A stretch of 64,000 nucleotides of DNA from Chiayiivirga flava. GTDB lineage: Bacteria; Pseudomonadota; Gammaproteobacteria; Xanthomonadales; Xanthomonadaceae. The stretch's first letter is position 1. Every line of letters starts with the position of its first letter. The stretch covers positions 310,001 through 374,000 of the forward strand of contig NZ_JACHHP010000002.1 in the NCBI RefSeq assembly GCF_014202825.1. The letters are read 5' to 3'. A program made the position numbers and the translations under genes. Under the pieces are notes generated by a model. It worked only from the letters and a program-made list of their open reading frames with translations, searched no databases and had not been told where the DNA came from. Of the stretch, positions 38,809-47,747 are shown piece by piece.

Positions 38809-39560
38809 CGATCGCAACGCAGCCGGACGCCGCAGCGCGCCTCGACGCCCGCGCCCTGCGCCTCGCCTACGCCGCGACACCCGTGCTGCGCGGCGTCGAC
38901 CTGCAGCTGCAGGGCGGCGAACTCGTCGGCCTGATCGGCCCGAACGGCTCGGGCAAGAGCAGCCTGCTGCGCGCCCTGTCCGGGCAGCTGCCGTGCGAAG
39001 GCACGGTGCATGTCGACGGCATCGACCTGCACGCCCGGCCGGTCGAGGCACGCCGCCGTCTCGGCGTGGCGGTCGAACCCGAACGCCTGCCGGCCTCGCT
39101 GCGCGTGCGGCAGTGCATCGAACTGGTGGCGCACACGCGCGGCCTCGACCGCACGGCGATCGAGGCGGGTCTCTCGCTGTCGCACACGCTCGGCCTGCAG
39201 CGCTGGCTCGAACACGAGGTCGGCGACTGCTCGCTCGGCACGCGCCAGAAACTCGCCGTGGTGCTCGCCCTGCTCGGCGATCCGCCGCTGCTGTTGCTCG
39301 ACGAAGTGCTCAACGGCCTCGACCCGCTTGCGGCCTACGCGCTGAAATCGGAACTGCGCCGCCGCGCCGACGCGGGCGCCGCCGTGCTGCTCGCCACGCA
39401 CGGACTGGAAGTGGCCGAACGCTTCCTCGACCGCGCCGTGCTGCTGCTCGACGGCGTCATCGCCGCCGACTGGAACCGCACCGAACTCGCGCGCCTGCGC
39501 CGCGAGGGCGATGGACTCGAAGCCGCCGTCGTCGAACGCCTGCGCGCGGCGGCGCGCTGA
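38805..39560 (+). CDS. ABC transporter ATP-binding protein
   Basis: 251 residues. Walker A is GLIGPNGSGKSSLL (about 44-57), Walker B is LLLLDEVLNGLDPLAAYALK, and the switch histidine is in LLATHGLEVAER. The signature between them is CSLGTRQKLAVVLALL, a degenerate form of LSGGQ similar to those in ABC-2-type exporters. It drives the permease encoded just upstream, at the cytoplasmic face of the inner membrane. It is convergent with the kinase gene at 39665, 104 bp away. Confidence 0.85.
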   Translation: MTIATQPDAAARLDARALRLAYAATPVLRGVDLQLQGGELVGLIGPNGSGKSSLLRALSGQLPCEGTVHVDGIDLHARPVEARRRLGVAVEPERLPASLRVRQCIELVAHTRGLDRTAIEAGLSLSHTLGLQRWLEHEVGDCSLGTRQKLAVVLALLGDPPLLLLDEVLNGLDPLAAYALKSELRRRADAGAAVLLATHGLEVAERFLDRAVLLLDGVIAADWNRTELARLRREGDGLEAAVVERLRAAAR

Positions 39561-39664
39561 TCGATGCGGCCGCATCATCGGGGTCCGGCCCTTCGTGACG
39601 GAACACGTGTGTTTCCCCGCACGCCAGTGGCCGTTCGCCGGCACGACGGACGGTGTGCGCCGCC

Positions 39665-42600
39665 CTACTTCGCCTGCAACGACCCCGGCGGCAGCGGCGT
39701 CGATCGCACCGGTTCCGGCGCGATCGACGTGCGCCGCGCCAGCGCCGCGAGCAATGCACGCAGCGCCGCCGGCCGCACCGGTTTCTGCAGCAGCGGGTAA
39801 CCGTCGCCGCGCGCGCGCCGCGCCAGTTCGTCGCTGCCGTCCGCGGTCAGCAGCGCACCCGGCGGCGAGCGCGGCGCAAGTTCGCGCTGCACGATCGCGA
39901 GCACCGCGAGGCCATCGAGCGTTTCGCCGAGGTGGTAGTCCACCAGCAACACGTCGGGCCGATGCGCGCGTGCCGCCACGAGGGCGGTTTCCAGGCCGTT
40001 GGCGGTGTCCACCACCACGCCCCAGCGCTGCAGCAGGGCGCGCATGCCGTCGAGGATGGCGGGATCGTTGTCGATGCACAGCGCGCGCAAGCCGGCGACG
40101 TCGCGCGTGGGCTGCGGCAGCGGCACCGGTTTCATGTCCGGCTCCCGCACGCGCGGCACGCGCAGCGTGAACACGCTGCCGCGGCCCAGGCGCGAACGCA
40201 GCCCGATCGGATGGCCGAGCATGCGCGCGAGGCGCTCGCAGATCGACAGCCCGAGCCCGAGACCCTGCTCGCCCCACGGCGAGGGCTGGTCCAGGCGCCG
40301 GAATTCCTCGAACACCGCGCCCACGTGTTCCGGCGCGATGCCGCCGCCGGTGTCCCAGACCTGCCATTCGAGTTCGCTGCCGCGCGGACGGCACGCGAGC
40401 AACACGCCGCCGTGACGGGTGTAGCGCAGGGCATTGGCGAGGAAGTTCTGCAGGATGCGGCGCAGCAGGCGGCGGTCGCTGTGCAGCCACAGGTGCTCGT
40501 CGCAGAACACGCGCAGCGCGAGTCCACGGGCCTCGGCCAGCGGCGCGAACTGTTCCTGCAGCGAGTCGCACAGGCGCGCCGCCGACACGTCCGACGGCTC
40601 GGGCCGCAGCGCGCCCGAGTCCAGGCGCGAGGTGTCGAGCAGGCCGTCGAGCAGCTCCTCGGCGTTCTTCAGTGCGCTGTCGATGCGCTCGGCGAGCTGG
40701 CGCGTGTCCGGATCGTCGGGCGGGTTGGCGTTGAGTGCCGACGAGAACAGCCGCGCGGCGTTCAGCGGTTGCAGCAGATCGTGGCTCGCGGCGGCGAGAA
40801 ACCGCGTCTTGGAGAGGTTGGCGGCCTCGGCTTCGAGTTTGGCGCGACGTTGCGCGTCGAGCGCGGCGGTCAGCTCCTCGGTGCGGTCCTGCACGCGCTG
40901 TTCGAGCGTTTCGTTGGCATCGATCAGCGCCTGTTCGACGCGCTTGTACGCGGTGACGTCGGTGTACGTGGTGACGTAGCCACCGCCGGGCATCGGTTGC
41001 CCGCGCATCTCGATCACCGTGCCGTCCGCGCGCACGCGCTCGAACACGTGCGGCGAGCCCTGGCGCATGTAGGCGATGCGCTTGCGCACGTGTTCGTCGA
41101 CCTCGCCCGGCCCGCATTCGCCGCGCTCGGCGTTCCAGCGGATCAGATCCGCCACGGGGCGGCCGACGTAGACCATGCCGTCGGGGTAACCGAACATTTC
41201 GAGGTAGCGCCGGTTCCACGCGACCAGGCACATGCCGCCGTCGACCACGCTGACGCCCTGCGAGATGTTCTCCAGCGTCACGCCGAGCATCTCGCGGTTG
41301 AAGCGCAGCTCCTGCGAGGCCTCGTCGAGCAGCGAGACCACCTCGCCCAGGTCCATGCCGGTGCCGCGCAAGGCGGTGGTGAGCATGCGCCGCGCCGACG
41401 CACCGCCGATGGCAGCGGCCAGCAGGCGTTCGGTGTATTGCAGCAGGCCGCGGTCGGCCGCGTCGGTGGGGGCGAGAGGCCGGGCGCTGACCTCGCGGTA
41501 CTCGTCGAAGGCGCGTTCCACCGCGCGCGGGCCGATGATGCGCTCGGCGATGGCGCGCAGATCCGCCACGTTGATGCGGCCGTGCCATTCGCCGCCGACG
41601 TTGCTCGGGCGCCGCATCCACGGATCGAGGAACGGCAGCGCGCGCAGCCGTTCGTCCACGCCCGGCCGGTGGCGCAGGCTCAGGAACACGTAGGCGCCGA
41701 TGTTGAACAGCAGCGACCAGAACACGCCGTGCGTCAGCGCGTTCCAGCCGGCAAGGCCGAACAGCGCCTGCGGCCGCAGCCAGGCGATGTCGGCGGGGCC
41801 GAGATAGACCCAGGTGCGCGACATCCAGTCCGCATTGGCCAGCGTCGGCAACAGCAGGGTGTAGCCCCACACCGCGAAGCCCGCGACCAGACCGCCGATG
41901 GCGCCGATGCGGCTCGCGCCGCGCCAGTACAGGCCGCCGATGATCGCCGGCGCGAACTGCGCCACGGCGGCGAACGACAGCAGGCCGATCGACGCCAGGT
42001 TCTGCTGCGTTTCGGTGGCGCGGTAGTAGCCGTACGCGGCGATCGCGAGCACCACGATGGTGCCGCGCCGCACCCCGAGCACGATGCGCGAGAGATCCGG
42101 CTGCTGGTCGAGCCTGAGTGCACGCCAGCGCAGCAGCGCCGGCATCACCAGATCGTTGCTGACCATCGTGGCCAGCGCCACCGAGGCCACCAGCACCATG
42201 CCGGTGGCGGCCGAGAAGCCGCCCAGATACGCCACCAGCGCGAGCGCATTGTTGCCGTTGGCCAGCGGCAGCATCAGCACGTAGGTGTCCGGGTTCACCG
42301 ACGTGCCGCCGAACTTCGCGATGCCGGCCAGCGCGATCGGCACCACGAGTGCGCTGATCACGATCAGGTACAGCGGGAAGAACCAGCGCGCGGGGCGCAG
42401 ATCGCGCGTGTTCTCGCATTCCACCACGCCCACCTGGAACTGGCGCGGCAGGCAGAACATGGCGAGGAAGGCGAGCAGGGTCTGCGCGAGGAAATCGGGC
42501 GGCATGTCGGGCTGCGCGAACGCCGATGCCTCGAACAGCGGCTGCGCCTCGCCGCGCAGGTGGAACCACGCGTACGCACCCACCGCCACGAACGCGACGA

Positions 42601-43198
42601 GCTTGACCACCGATTCGAGCGCCACCGCGAGCATCAGGCCGTGGTGGTGCTCGGTGGCGTCCACCTGGCGCGTGCCGAACAGGATCGCGAACACCGCCAG
42701 CAGCACGGCGAGGTAGAACGCCGAGTCGCGGAACACGCCGCCACCGCTGCCGGCGCCGCTCATCACGTCGATGCTCATCGCACCGGCCTTGAACTGCAGC
42801 GCGATGTAGGGCACCGCGGCGATCACCGCGATGACGGTGGCGAGCGCCGCGAGCCCCTGCGACTTGCCGTAGCGCGCCCCGAGAAAGTCGGCGATGGACG
42901 TGATGTTCTGCTCGTGCGCGATCTGCACCAGCCGGCGCAGGATGCCGATCGCGAACACGAACAGCAGCACCGGGCCCAGATAGATGGGCAGATAGCTCCA
43001 GCCCGACGACACCGCCGTGCCGACCGCGCCGTAGAACGTCCACGACGAGCAGTACACCGCCAGCGCGAGGCTGTACACGATCGGCCGCAGCCAGGTGCGC
43101 TCCGGGTACAGCGGTCGGCGGTCGCCGTAGTACGCCACGACGAACAGCAGTCCGACGTAGACCAGCGACACGCCCAGCAGGACCCAGCCGGCGACCAT
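39665..43198 (-). CDS. SSS-PAS-hybrid histidine kinase, CrbS/MxtR-like
   Basis: 1177 residues from the ATG at 43198. Domains in order: a sodium:solute symporter-like membrane part with about thirteen helices (1-510), a linker, PAS (about 635-755), a coiled coil, HisKA with phospho-acceptor H806 (AAASHDLLQPLN), HATPase with the N box QNFLANALRYT (917-927) and GLGLGLSICERL, then a receiver domain with phospho-site D1087 (VLLVDYHLG) and K1139. This is the architecture of CrbS/MxtR, which senses the carboxylate state and signals to CrbR to turn on acs. It faces the response regulator and acs region. Whether the symporter part transports or only senses is not known here. Confidence 0.9.
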   Translation of the reverse strand: MVAGWVLLGVSLVYVGLLFVVAYYGDRRPLYPERTWLRPIVYSLALAVYCSSWTFYGAVGTAVSSGWSYLPIYLGPVLLFVFAIGILRRLVQIAHEQNITSIADFLGARYGKSQGLAALATVIAVIAAVPYIALQFKAGAMSIDVMSGAGSGGGVFRDSAFYLAVLLAVFAILFGTRQVDATEHHHGLMLAVALESVVKLVAFVAVGAYAWFHLRGEAQPLFEASAFAQPDMPPDFLAQTLLAFLAMFCLPRQFQVGVVECENTRDLRPARWFFPLYLIVISALVVPIALAGIAKFGGTSVNPDTYVLMLPLANGNNALALVAYLGGFSAATGMVLVASVALATMVSNDLVMPALLRWRALRLDQQPDLSRIVLGVRRGTIVVLAIAAYGYYRATETQQNLASIGLLSFAAVAQFAPAIIGGLYWRGASRIGAIGGLVAGFAVWGYTLLLPTLANADWMSRTWVYLGPADIAWLRPQALFGLAGWNALTHGVFWSLLFNIGAYVFLSLRHRPGVDERLRALPFLDPWMRRPSNVGGEWHGRINVADLRAIAERIIGPRAVERAFDEYREVSARPLAPTDAADRGLLQYTERLLAAAIGGASARRMLTTALRGTGMDLGEVVSLLDEASQELRFNREMLGVTLENISQGVSVVDGGMCLVAWNRRYLEMFGYPDGMVYVGRPVADLIRWNAERGECGPGEVDEHVRKRIAYMRQGSPHVFERVRADGTVIEMRGQPMPGGGYVTTYTDVTAYKRVEQALIDANETLEQRVQDRTEELTAALDAQRRAKLEAEAANLSKTRFLAAASHDLLQPLNAARLFSSALNANPPDDPDTRQLAERIDSALKNAEELLDGLLDTSRLDSGALRPEPSDVSAARLCDSLQEQFAPLAEARGLALRVFCDEHLWLHSDRRLLRRILQNFLANALRYTRHGGVLLACRPRGSELEWQVWDTGGGIAPEHVGAVFEEFRRLDQPSPWGEQGLGLGLSICERLARMLGHPIGLRSRLGRGSVFTLRVPRVREPDMKPVPLPQPTRDVAGLRALCIDNDPAILDGMRALLQRWGVVVDTANGLETALVAARAHRPDVLLVDYHLGETLDGLAVLAIVQRELAPRSPPGALLTADGSDELARRARGDGYPLLQKPVRPAALRALLAALARRTSIAPEPVRSTPLPPGSLQAK

Positions 43199-43290
43199 GC
43201 GTACCCGTGTTCCCCTCGATGCGAGCGGCGATGGTACCAGCGCACCGCCGCCGCCTTGCGGCCGCGCGCCGGTTCCGCGAGCATGCCCGG

Positions 43291-43950
43291 ATGCAGATGC
43301 AGCCCGCTCCCGCCACACCCCCGCCGTGGACGCCCGGCGCGGTGCACCTGTGGTGGCTCGAGGGCCCGCTGAAGCCGCCGCCGGGCACGCGCCGGGCGCG
43401 GCTCGACGCGATCCTGCGTCGCGTGCTGGCGCCGTACGTGCAGCAGGAACCGGCCGCGTTGCGCTTCGGTCGCGAGTCGCGCGGACGGCCGTTCCTGCTG
43501 GCCGACGACGCGCCCGATTTCAATCTCAGCGACACCGGCGGCGGCACGCTCGTTGCGGTGGCGCAACGCGGGCGCGTCGGCATCGATCTCGAACGCCTCG
43601 ACCGCCGGCTCTCGCACCGCGATCTTGCCCGGCGCTATTTCGCCGACCGCGAGATCGCAGCGCTGGAACGCCTCGACGACGAGACCGCTCGGCAAGCCTT
43701 CCTGCGCCTGTGGACCGCCAAGGAATCCTCGTGCAAGGCGACCGGCACCGGCATCTTCGGCTGGCTGCCGCGCTGGAGCTTCGACCCCGCACCCGACGCA
43801 CCGCTGCTGTGGGACCTGCCGGCCGAGGCCGGCGCGCGCGTCGACTGGCACCATCGGCGGGTGCAGCCGCACCCGGACTTCACCGCCGTGCTCAGCTGCC
43901 ACGGGTTTGCGCCGGTGGCGCAGGGATTCCGGTTGCCGTGCGCAAGCTGA
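43291..43950 (+). CDS. 4'-phosphopantetheinyl transferase (Sfp/AcpT-like)
   Basis: 219 residues from the ATG at 43291; an ATG at 43297 is equally possible. It carries the family motifs VGIDLERLDRR (G-x-D-x-E) in the first third of the fold and FLRLWTAKESSCKATGTG (W-x-x-K-E...K) in the second. It transfers phosphopantetheine from CoA to a carrier-protein serine. The length near 220 fits the Sfp-type, pseudo-dimeric group that serves polyketide, peptide or other carrier proteins. It diverges from the kinase gene and precedes a sigma factor gene. No biosynthetic cluster is nearby, so the target is not predicted. Confidence 0.88.
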   Translation: MQMQPAPATPPPWTPGAVHLWWLEGPLKPPPGTRRARLDAILRRVLAPYVQQEPAALRFGRESRGRPFLLADDAPDFNLSDTGGGTLVAVAQRGRVGIDLERLDRRLSHRDLARRYFADREIAALERLDDETARQAFLRLWTAKESSCKATGTGIFGWLPRWSFDPAPDAPLLWDLPAEAGARVDWHHRRVQPHPDFTAVLSCHGFAPVAQGFRLPCAS

Positions 43951-44020
43951 ACGCGCGTTTGCCGGCGCGACGGCACGCCGCCCGACACCGTCCTTGTCCG
44001 CGATGGCAGACGGTAACGGC

Positions 44021-44587
44021 ATGACGATGGCAACCGGCTTCGGCGCGGAACTGGATGCGCTGACGCTGGCGCGCGCCAGGCGTGGCGACGGGCGGGCGTT
44101 CGAGTCGATCTATCGGCTCTACGCGCGGGCCGCCTACACGCTCGCGCTGCGCCTGACCGGCCGCCCGGACGTGGCCGACGATGTGGTGCAGGAGGCCTTC
44201 ATGAAGGCAATGGAAAAACTCGGCGGCTTCCGCGGCGACGCCCCGTTCGGCGCCTGGCTCAAGCGCCTGGTGGCCAACTGTTCCATCGACCGCCTGCGCG
44301 CCGACCGGCGCTGGGTGGACGGCGACGCGGAAACGCTGCTGCTGCCGGCCGAGTCCGGCGCCGAGGCGCAGATCGAGGCACTGGGCCTGCTGGCGCGCAT
44401 GACGCCGCACGCGCGCGCCGCGCTCGTGCTGCACGAAATCGAAGGCTACAACCACGCCGAACTCGCGCAACTGTTCGGCAAGAGCGAGAGTTATTCCAAA
44501 TCCCTGTTGTCGCGCGCCATCGGCCGGTTGCGCGGCATGCTCGACGCCGAACCGGCCGCGCCGCTTTCCCAGGACACCGTACGATGA
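44021..44587 (+). CDS. ECF-type RNA polymerase sigma factor
   Basis: 188 residues from the ATG at 44021; an ATG at 44003 would add six residues. The region 2 sequence is FESIYRLYARAAYTLALRLT then DVADDVVQEAFMKAME; the region 4 sequence is ALVLHEIEGYNHAELAQLF followed by SYSKSLLSRAIGRLRG. Extracytoplasmic-function sigma factors redirect RNA polymerase to envelope-related genes. The next gene overlaps by ATGA and has one membrane segment, the usual layout of a sigma factor and its membrane anti-sigma protein. Confidence 0.92.
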   Translation: MTMATGFGAELDALTLARARRGDGRAFESIYRLYARAAYTLALRLTGRPDVADDVVQEAFMKAMEKLGGFRGDAPFGAWLKRLVANCSIDRLRADRRWVDGDAETLLLPAESGAEAQIEALGLLARMTPHARAALVLHEIEGYNHAELAQLFGKSESYSKSLLSRAIGRLRGMLDAEPAAPLSQDTVR

Positions 44588-45045
44588 CACCGCACGACGC
44601 GCACCCGACGATCCGCCACCTGTACCTCGCCGACGATCCCGGCGACCTGCGTTGCCGCGCCTATCTGGCCGCGCTGCCGGAGGTCGACCCGCCCGCCGCG
44701 CTGCTGGAGCGGCTGCGGCAGGCGCGCGCTGCGCCCGCCCAGCGCGCGCGCTGGCCGTGGCTGGCCAGTGCCGCGGCGCTCGCCATCGCCGTGCTGGCGA
44801 CGCAGCTGCTGCCCCAGCCGCATCCGGCAGCCCCGCTGGCGTCGAAGTCCCCAGAGGCACCGGCAGTGCCGGACACCCCACAGGATCCGGCCAGCCGAGC
44901 CAGCCTGCTGCGCCTGGACGCGCAGCTGGCGCGCGCTTACGAACACGATGCCGACGACGCACGCCTCGATGCCCTGTGGCAGGCGCGCGGCGATCTGGTC
45001 GACAGCCTCGCCACCGCGGCTCCGGCCGAACTCGTGCAGCTCTGA
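44584..45045 (+). CDS. Single-pass membrane protein, candidate anti-sigma factor
   Basis: 153 residues. The N-terminal 58 residues are cytosolic by prediction (HLYLADDPGDLRCRAYLAAL). One membrane helix follows (about 59-79, WPWLASAAALAIAVLATQLL), then a Pro/Ala-rich linker and a C-terminal helical part. There is no zinc-binding H-x3-C-x2-C motif. Its start overlaps the sigma gene stop (ATGA, 44584-44587), which is the main reason to call it an anti-sigma partner. No sequence family is recognised. Confidence 0.55.
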   Translation: MTPHDAHPTIRHLYLADDPGDLRCRAYLAALPEVDPPAALLERLRQARAAPAQRARWPWLASAAALAIAVLATQLLPQPHPAAPLASKSPEAPAVPDTPQDPASRASLLRLDAQLARAYEHDADDARLDALWQARGDLVDSLATAAPAELVQL

Positions 45046-45115
45046 CGCTGCCGTGCCCGGCACTTTCCGCTCTTCCACCGCCCCACGTTTTTTCGAGCTC
45101 CACGAGAACCGACCC

Positions 45116-46060
45116 ATGCATACCGTCCTTCGCACCCTCCTGCTGTCGCTGCTCACCGGCCTGGGCGGTGCCGCCGTCGCCGCACCGGCGGCCGATCCCC
45201 AGCAACGCGTGCAGGAAGAGGTGCAGTCGGCATTGCTGCGGCTGGTCGAGGCCGGCGAAGTCGCCCCCGAGCAGCTGGCGACCCTGCGCCTGGACGCCCC
45301 CGCCAGCCGCACGCCGGTGTTCGGCGCCATCATCGATGCGCGTTTCCGCCCAGACTCCAATCGCAGCGGCCTGCCGGTGGCCGCGGTCACGCCCGGCGGC
45401 AGCGCCGACGGCATCGGCCTGCGCGCCGGCGACCGCATCGTCGCGGTGAACGACGCGAGCCTGCTCGGCCTCGGGGCGGACGCCGCCGGGCGCGCCGTGG
45501 CCATGCAGCGGCTGCGCGATGCACTCGTCGCCGACGCCGATGCGCTCTCGTTGCGCGTGGTGCGCGACGGCGGCACGCTCGATCTGCGTGGCAGCGTGCG
45601 CATGGTGAGCCTGCCCGCGTATCGGCTGGAACTGGGCAACGCGATCGCCGGCGCCACCTATGCCGCGGGCGCCGGCGGCAGCGGTGACGGCGTGTCGCGC
45701 TGCGGCCGCATCAGCGTCTTCGACGCGGTGCCGCGCGGCAAGCAGATGTACCCGGCCGTGCTGATCGCCATCGACGGCGAGACGCCCGGGCCGACGAGTT
45801 CGGACGTGTTCCGCGTCGAACCCGGCCGCCGTCGCCTCACCGTGGCCGAAGCGATCGATTCGGTGCAGTTCAGCAACCAGCAGCAGACGATCCGCAACCG
45901 CCCGGCGCGCGACCGCTACAAGGATTTTTATGTCGACGTGCAGCCCGGCGTGACCTATCGCCTCGGCGTGCAGCTGGTGGTGGAGAACCGCAACCGCATC
46001 CGCGACAACAGTTACTGGGAGCCGATCATCTGGTCGGAAGCGGCCGAAACCTGCCGCTGA
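45116..46060 (+). CDS. Periplasmic PDZ-domain protein
   Basis: 314 residues. The signal peptide (MHTVLRTLLLSLLTGLGGAA) is cleaved near AVA-A. Residues about 65-165 form a PDZ domain (GSADGIGLRAGDRIVAVNDAS is the carboxylate-loop and strand region; written here as GSADGIGLRAGDRIVAVNDA). A C-terminal beta domain with YPAVLIAIDGE, RRRLTVAEAI and YRLGVQLVVENR follows, rich in strands. No protease residues are seen, so it is not a DegP-type protease. It follows the sigma/anti-sigma pair after 70 bp and ends at the hairpin at 46068. It may be a periplasmic partner in the envelope response. Confidence 0.75.
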   Translation: MHTVLRTLLLSLLTGLGGAAVAAPAADPQQRVQEEVQSALLRLVEAGEVAPEQLATLRLDAPASRTPVFGAIIDARFRPDSNRSGLPVAAVTPGGSADGIGLRAGDRIVAVNDASLLGLGADAAGRAVAMQRLRDALVADADALSLRVVRDGGTLDLRGSVRMVSLPAYRLELGNAIAGATYAAGAGGSGDGVSRCGRISVFDAVPRGKQMYPAVLIAIDGETPGPTSSDVFRVEPGRRRLTVAEAIDSVQFSNQQQTIRNRPARDRYKDFYVDVQPGVTYRLGVQLVVENRNRIRDNSYWEPIIWSEAAETCR

Positions 46061-46067
46061 TGTCATC

Positions 46068-46093
46068 GCAACGCCGCCCCCGGGCGGCGTTGC
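46068..46093 (+). terminator. Strong hairpin after the PDZ gene
   Basis: A 12-bp perfect stem GCAACGCCGCCC / GGGCGGCGTTGC with a very short loop, 7 bp after the stop codon. No long T-run follows (GCCGTCT), so it is a probable but not ideal terminator. Confidence 0.6.
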
Positions 46094-46143
46094 CGTCTGC
46101 GGCGCTGCTGCGCACGCGTGACGATCTGCAGTAGGCTTTCGCG

Positions 46144-46902
46144 ATGACGGTGCTGAGCGTCAACATCAACAAGATCGCCGTGCTGCGCAATTCGCGCGGC
46201 GGCGACATGCCGAGCGTGGTCGACGCGGCGCGTTGCGCGATCGACGCCGGCTGCGGCGGCATCACCGTGCACCCGCGTCCGGACCTGCGCCACATCCGTC
46301 CCGACGATGTGCTCGCGCTGGCCGAGGTCGTGCGCGGACGCGTCGAGTACAACCTCGAAGGCAATCCGTTCGCGCCACCGCGCGACGGATACCCCGGCTT
46401 CCTCGAACTCGTCGCTGCCGTGCGCCCGCAGCAGGCCACCCTCGTGCCCGATTCGGACGGGCAGATCACCTCCGACCACGGCTTCGATCCGGCGCGCGAC
46501 GCCGACGCACTCGCGCCGCTGGTGGCGAAGCTCAAGGCGATGGGCGTGCGCGTGAGTCTGTTCGTGGATGCCGGCACCGTCGATCTGTCGCCGGCGGCGC
46601 GCATCGGCGCGGATCGCGTCGAAATCTACACCGGGCCGTTTGCCGACGCATATGCGCACGGCGACGCCGCAGCGGCGCTCTCGGCGTGCGTCGCGACCGC
46701 GCGCGCCGCGCACGCGGTCGGGCTCGGCGTCAACGCCGGACACGATCTGAACCAGGCCAACCTCACCGCCTTCCTGCGCGCCGTGCCCGGCGTGAGCGAG
46801 GTGTCGATCGGGCACGCCCTGATCGGCGAGGCGCTGTACGCAGGACTCGGACCGACGGTGCGCGCCTACCTGCGGGCGATCGCGGCTGCCGGCGCGGGCT
46901 GA
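46144..46902 (+). CDS. pdxJ: Pyridoxine 5'-phosphate synthase
   Basis: 252 residues. PdxJ condenses 1-deoxyxylulose 5-phosphate with 3-amino-1-hydroxyacetone 1-phosphate to pyridoxine 5'-phosphate in the cytoplasm, the ring-closing step of vitamin B6 synthesis. Conserved parts: [17 protein letters not shown] at the start, [21 protein letters not shown], and [17 protein letters not shown] (phosphate and catalytic region). Its product is the cofactor of bioF. A -10-like TAGGCT (46132-46137) lies 6 nt before the ATG with no ribosome binding site. In Xanthomonas this gene follows tonB-exbB-exbD1-exbD2, as here, though here it runs toward that cluster. Confidence 0.97.
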   Translation: MTVLSVNINKIAVLRNSRGGDMPSVVDAARCAIDAGCGGITVHPRPDLRHIRPDDVLALAEVVRGRVEYNLEGNPFAPPRDGYPGFLELVAAVRPQQATLVPDSDGQITSDHGFDPARDADALAPLVAKLKAMGVRVSLFVDAGTVDLSPAARIGADRVEIYTGPFADAYAHGDAAAALSACVATARAAHAVGLGVNAGHDLNQANLTAFLRAVPGVSEVSIGHALIGEALYAGLGPTVRAYLRAIAAAGAG

Positions 46903-47026
46903 CCGCGCACGGTGTCGCCTTGCGAGTCGGACATTCCGGCACGGCCGCACGCGACGGCAGGACGAATCGGCCGACCGACCGCCGGGCCGCGCGCCACGCA
47001 CAGTCCGCGGCGCGACGCCGACGATG

Positions 47027-47428
47027 TCAGTCGACGAACCCGATCCTGACCATCCCGGCATTCTTCGCGACCGCAAGCACCTCCGTCAGTCGCCCGTAGC
47101 TCGCATCGGGACTGGTTTCCACTTCGAGCACCGGCTGCGGCTCGCGCGTGGCTTCGACCTGCAGCGAGGGCATCAGCGCGCGTTCCGACAGCGGCGTGTC
47201 GTTCCACGTGAGCGCACCGCCGGCATCGATGCGCAGGCGGATGGGATCGACCTGCGGCGGCGGCGGCGCCGCGTCCGGCACCTGCGGAAGATCTAGGCCA
47301 ATGCGCTGCGACAGCAGCGGCGTGGTCAGCATGAAGATGATCAGAAGCACCAGCATCACGTCGACCAGGGGCGTGACGTTGATGTCGCTCATCGCGGTAT
47401 TGCCGTTCGATGCCGTTGCGAATGCCAT
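47027..47428 (-). CDS. exbD: ExbD/TolR family protein, third copy
   Basis: 133 residues from the ATG at 47428, with a GAGGAC site upstream. The N-terminus SDINVTPLVDVMLVLLIIFM holds the membrane helix and the essential Asp of ExbD (the D in PLVDVML). The C-terminal part matches the neighbouring copy at 47748 closely, for instance SLQVEATREPQPVLEVETSP against SLLVEATRDPQPTLELETSP, indicating a recent duplication. It is separated from that copy by 319 bp and a terminator, so it needs its own promoter or readthrough. ExbD works with ExbB to energise TonB with the proton gradient. Confidence 0.93.
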   Translation of the reverse strand: MAFATASNGNTAMSDINVTPLVDVMLVLLIIFMLTTPLLSQRIGLDLPQVPDAAPPPPQVDPIRLRIDAGGALTWNDTPLSERALMPSLQVEATREPQPVLEVETSPDASYGRLTEVLAVAKNAGMVRIGFVD

Positions 47429-47747
47429 GTGTCTGTCCTCGGGTCCGGTCGGTGCTTCGACGTCGTCCCTGATCGCATGGCGGCGTGCATCCGTGTGCCG
47501 CGGCTCGACGCTACGCGGTTCGCGTCTGTTCCGGGAACGTCGTTTCGTTCGCCGTTGGCGCCGATTCAGTTGCGCGTGTTCCGCGTCTCCCAAATGCATT
47601 GCACGTGCAGGCGGGCTCCGTTGAACCGGCACACCGTGCGCCGTCCGCGGCGGCAGACTCCAACGGCGTCGGCCGGTCCTGCCCGGACTGCAGAAAACGA
47701 AAACGCCGCCCGGAGGCGGCGTTTCGATGCGGCTGCGCCGGAGCGCG
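47429..47747. other. Intergenic gap between the third and second exbD genes
   Basis: 319 bp with no convincing gene. It holds the terminator at 47690-47724, just after the upstream exbD gene, and the ribosome binding site of the downstream one. A promoter for the third exbD is expected here but no clear boxes are seen. Confidence 0.6.
47690..47724 (-). terminator. Intrinsic terminator after exbD2
   Basis: On the minus strand a perfect 10-bp stem AAACGCCGCC / GGCGGCGTTT with loop TCCG, followed by TCGTTTTCTG. It lies 23 bp after the stop of the second exbD. Confidence 0.75.

Noticed and set aside
37701-43583. A 1960-residue open frame on the minus strand
   Set aside because: It runs antisense to the ABC genes and in another frame of the kinase gene; the kinase frame has all expected domains.
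43291-43950. Secondary-metabolite cluster around the phosphopantetheinyl transferase
   Set aside because: Neighbours are a kinase and a sigma factor; no synthase, carrier or tailoring gene is near.
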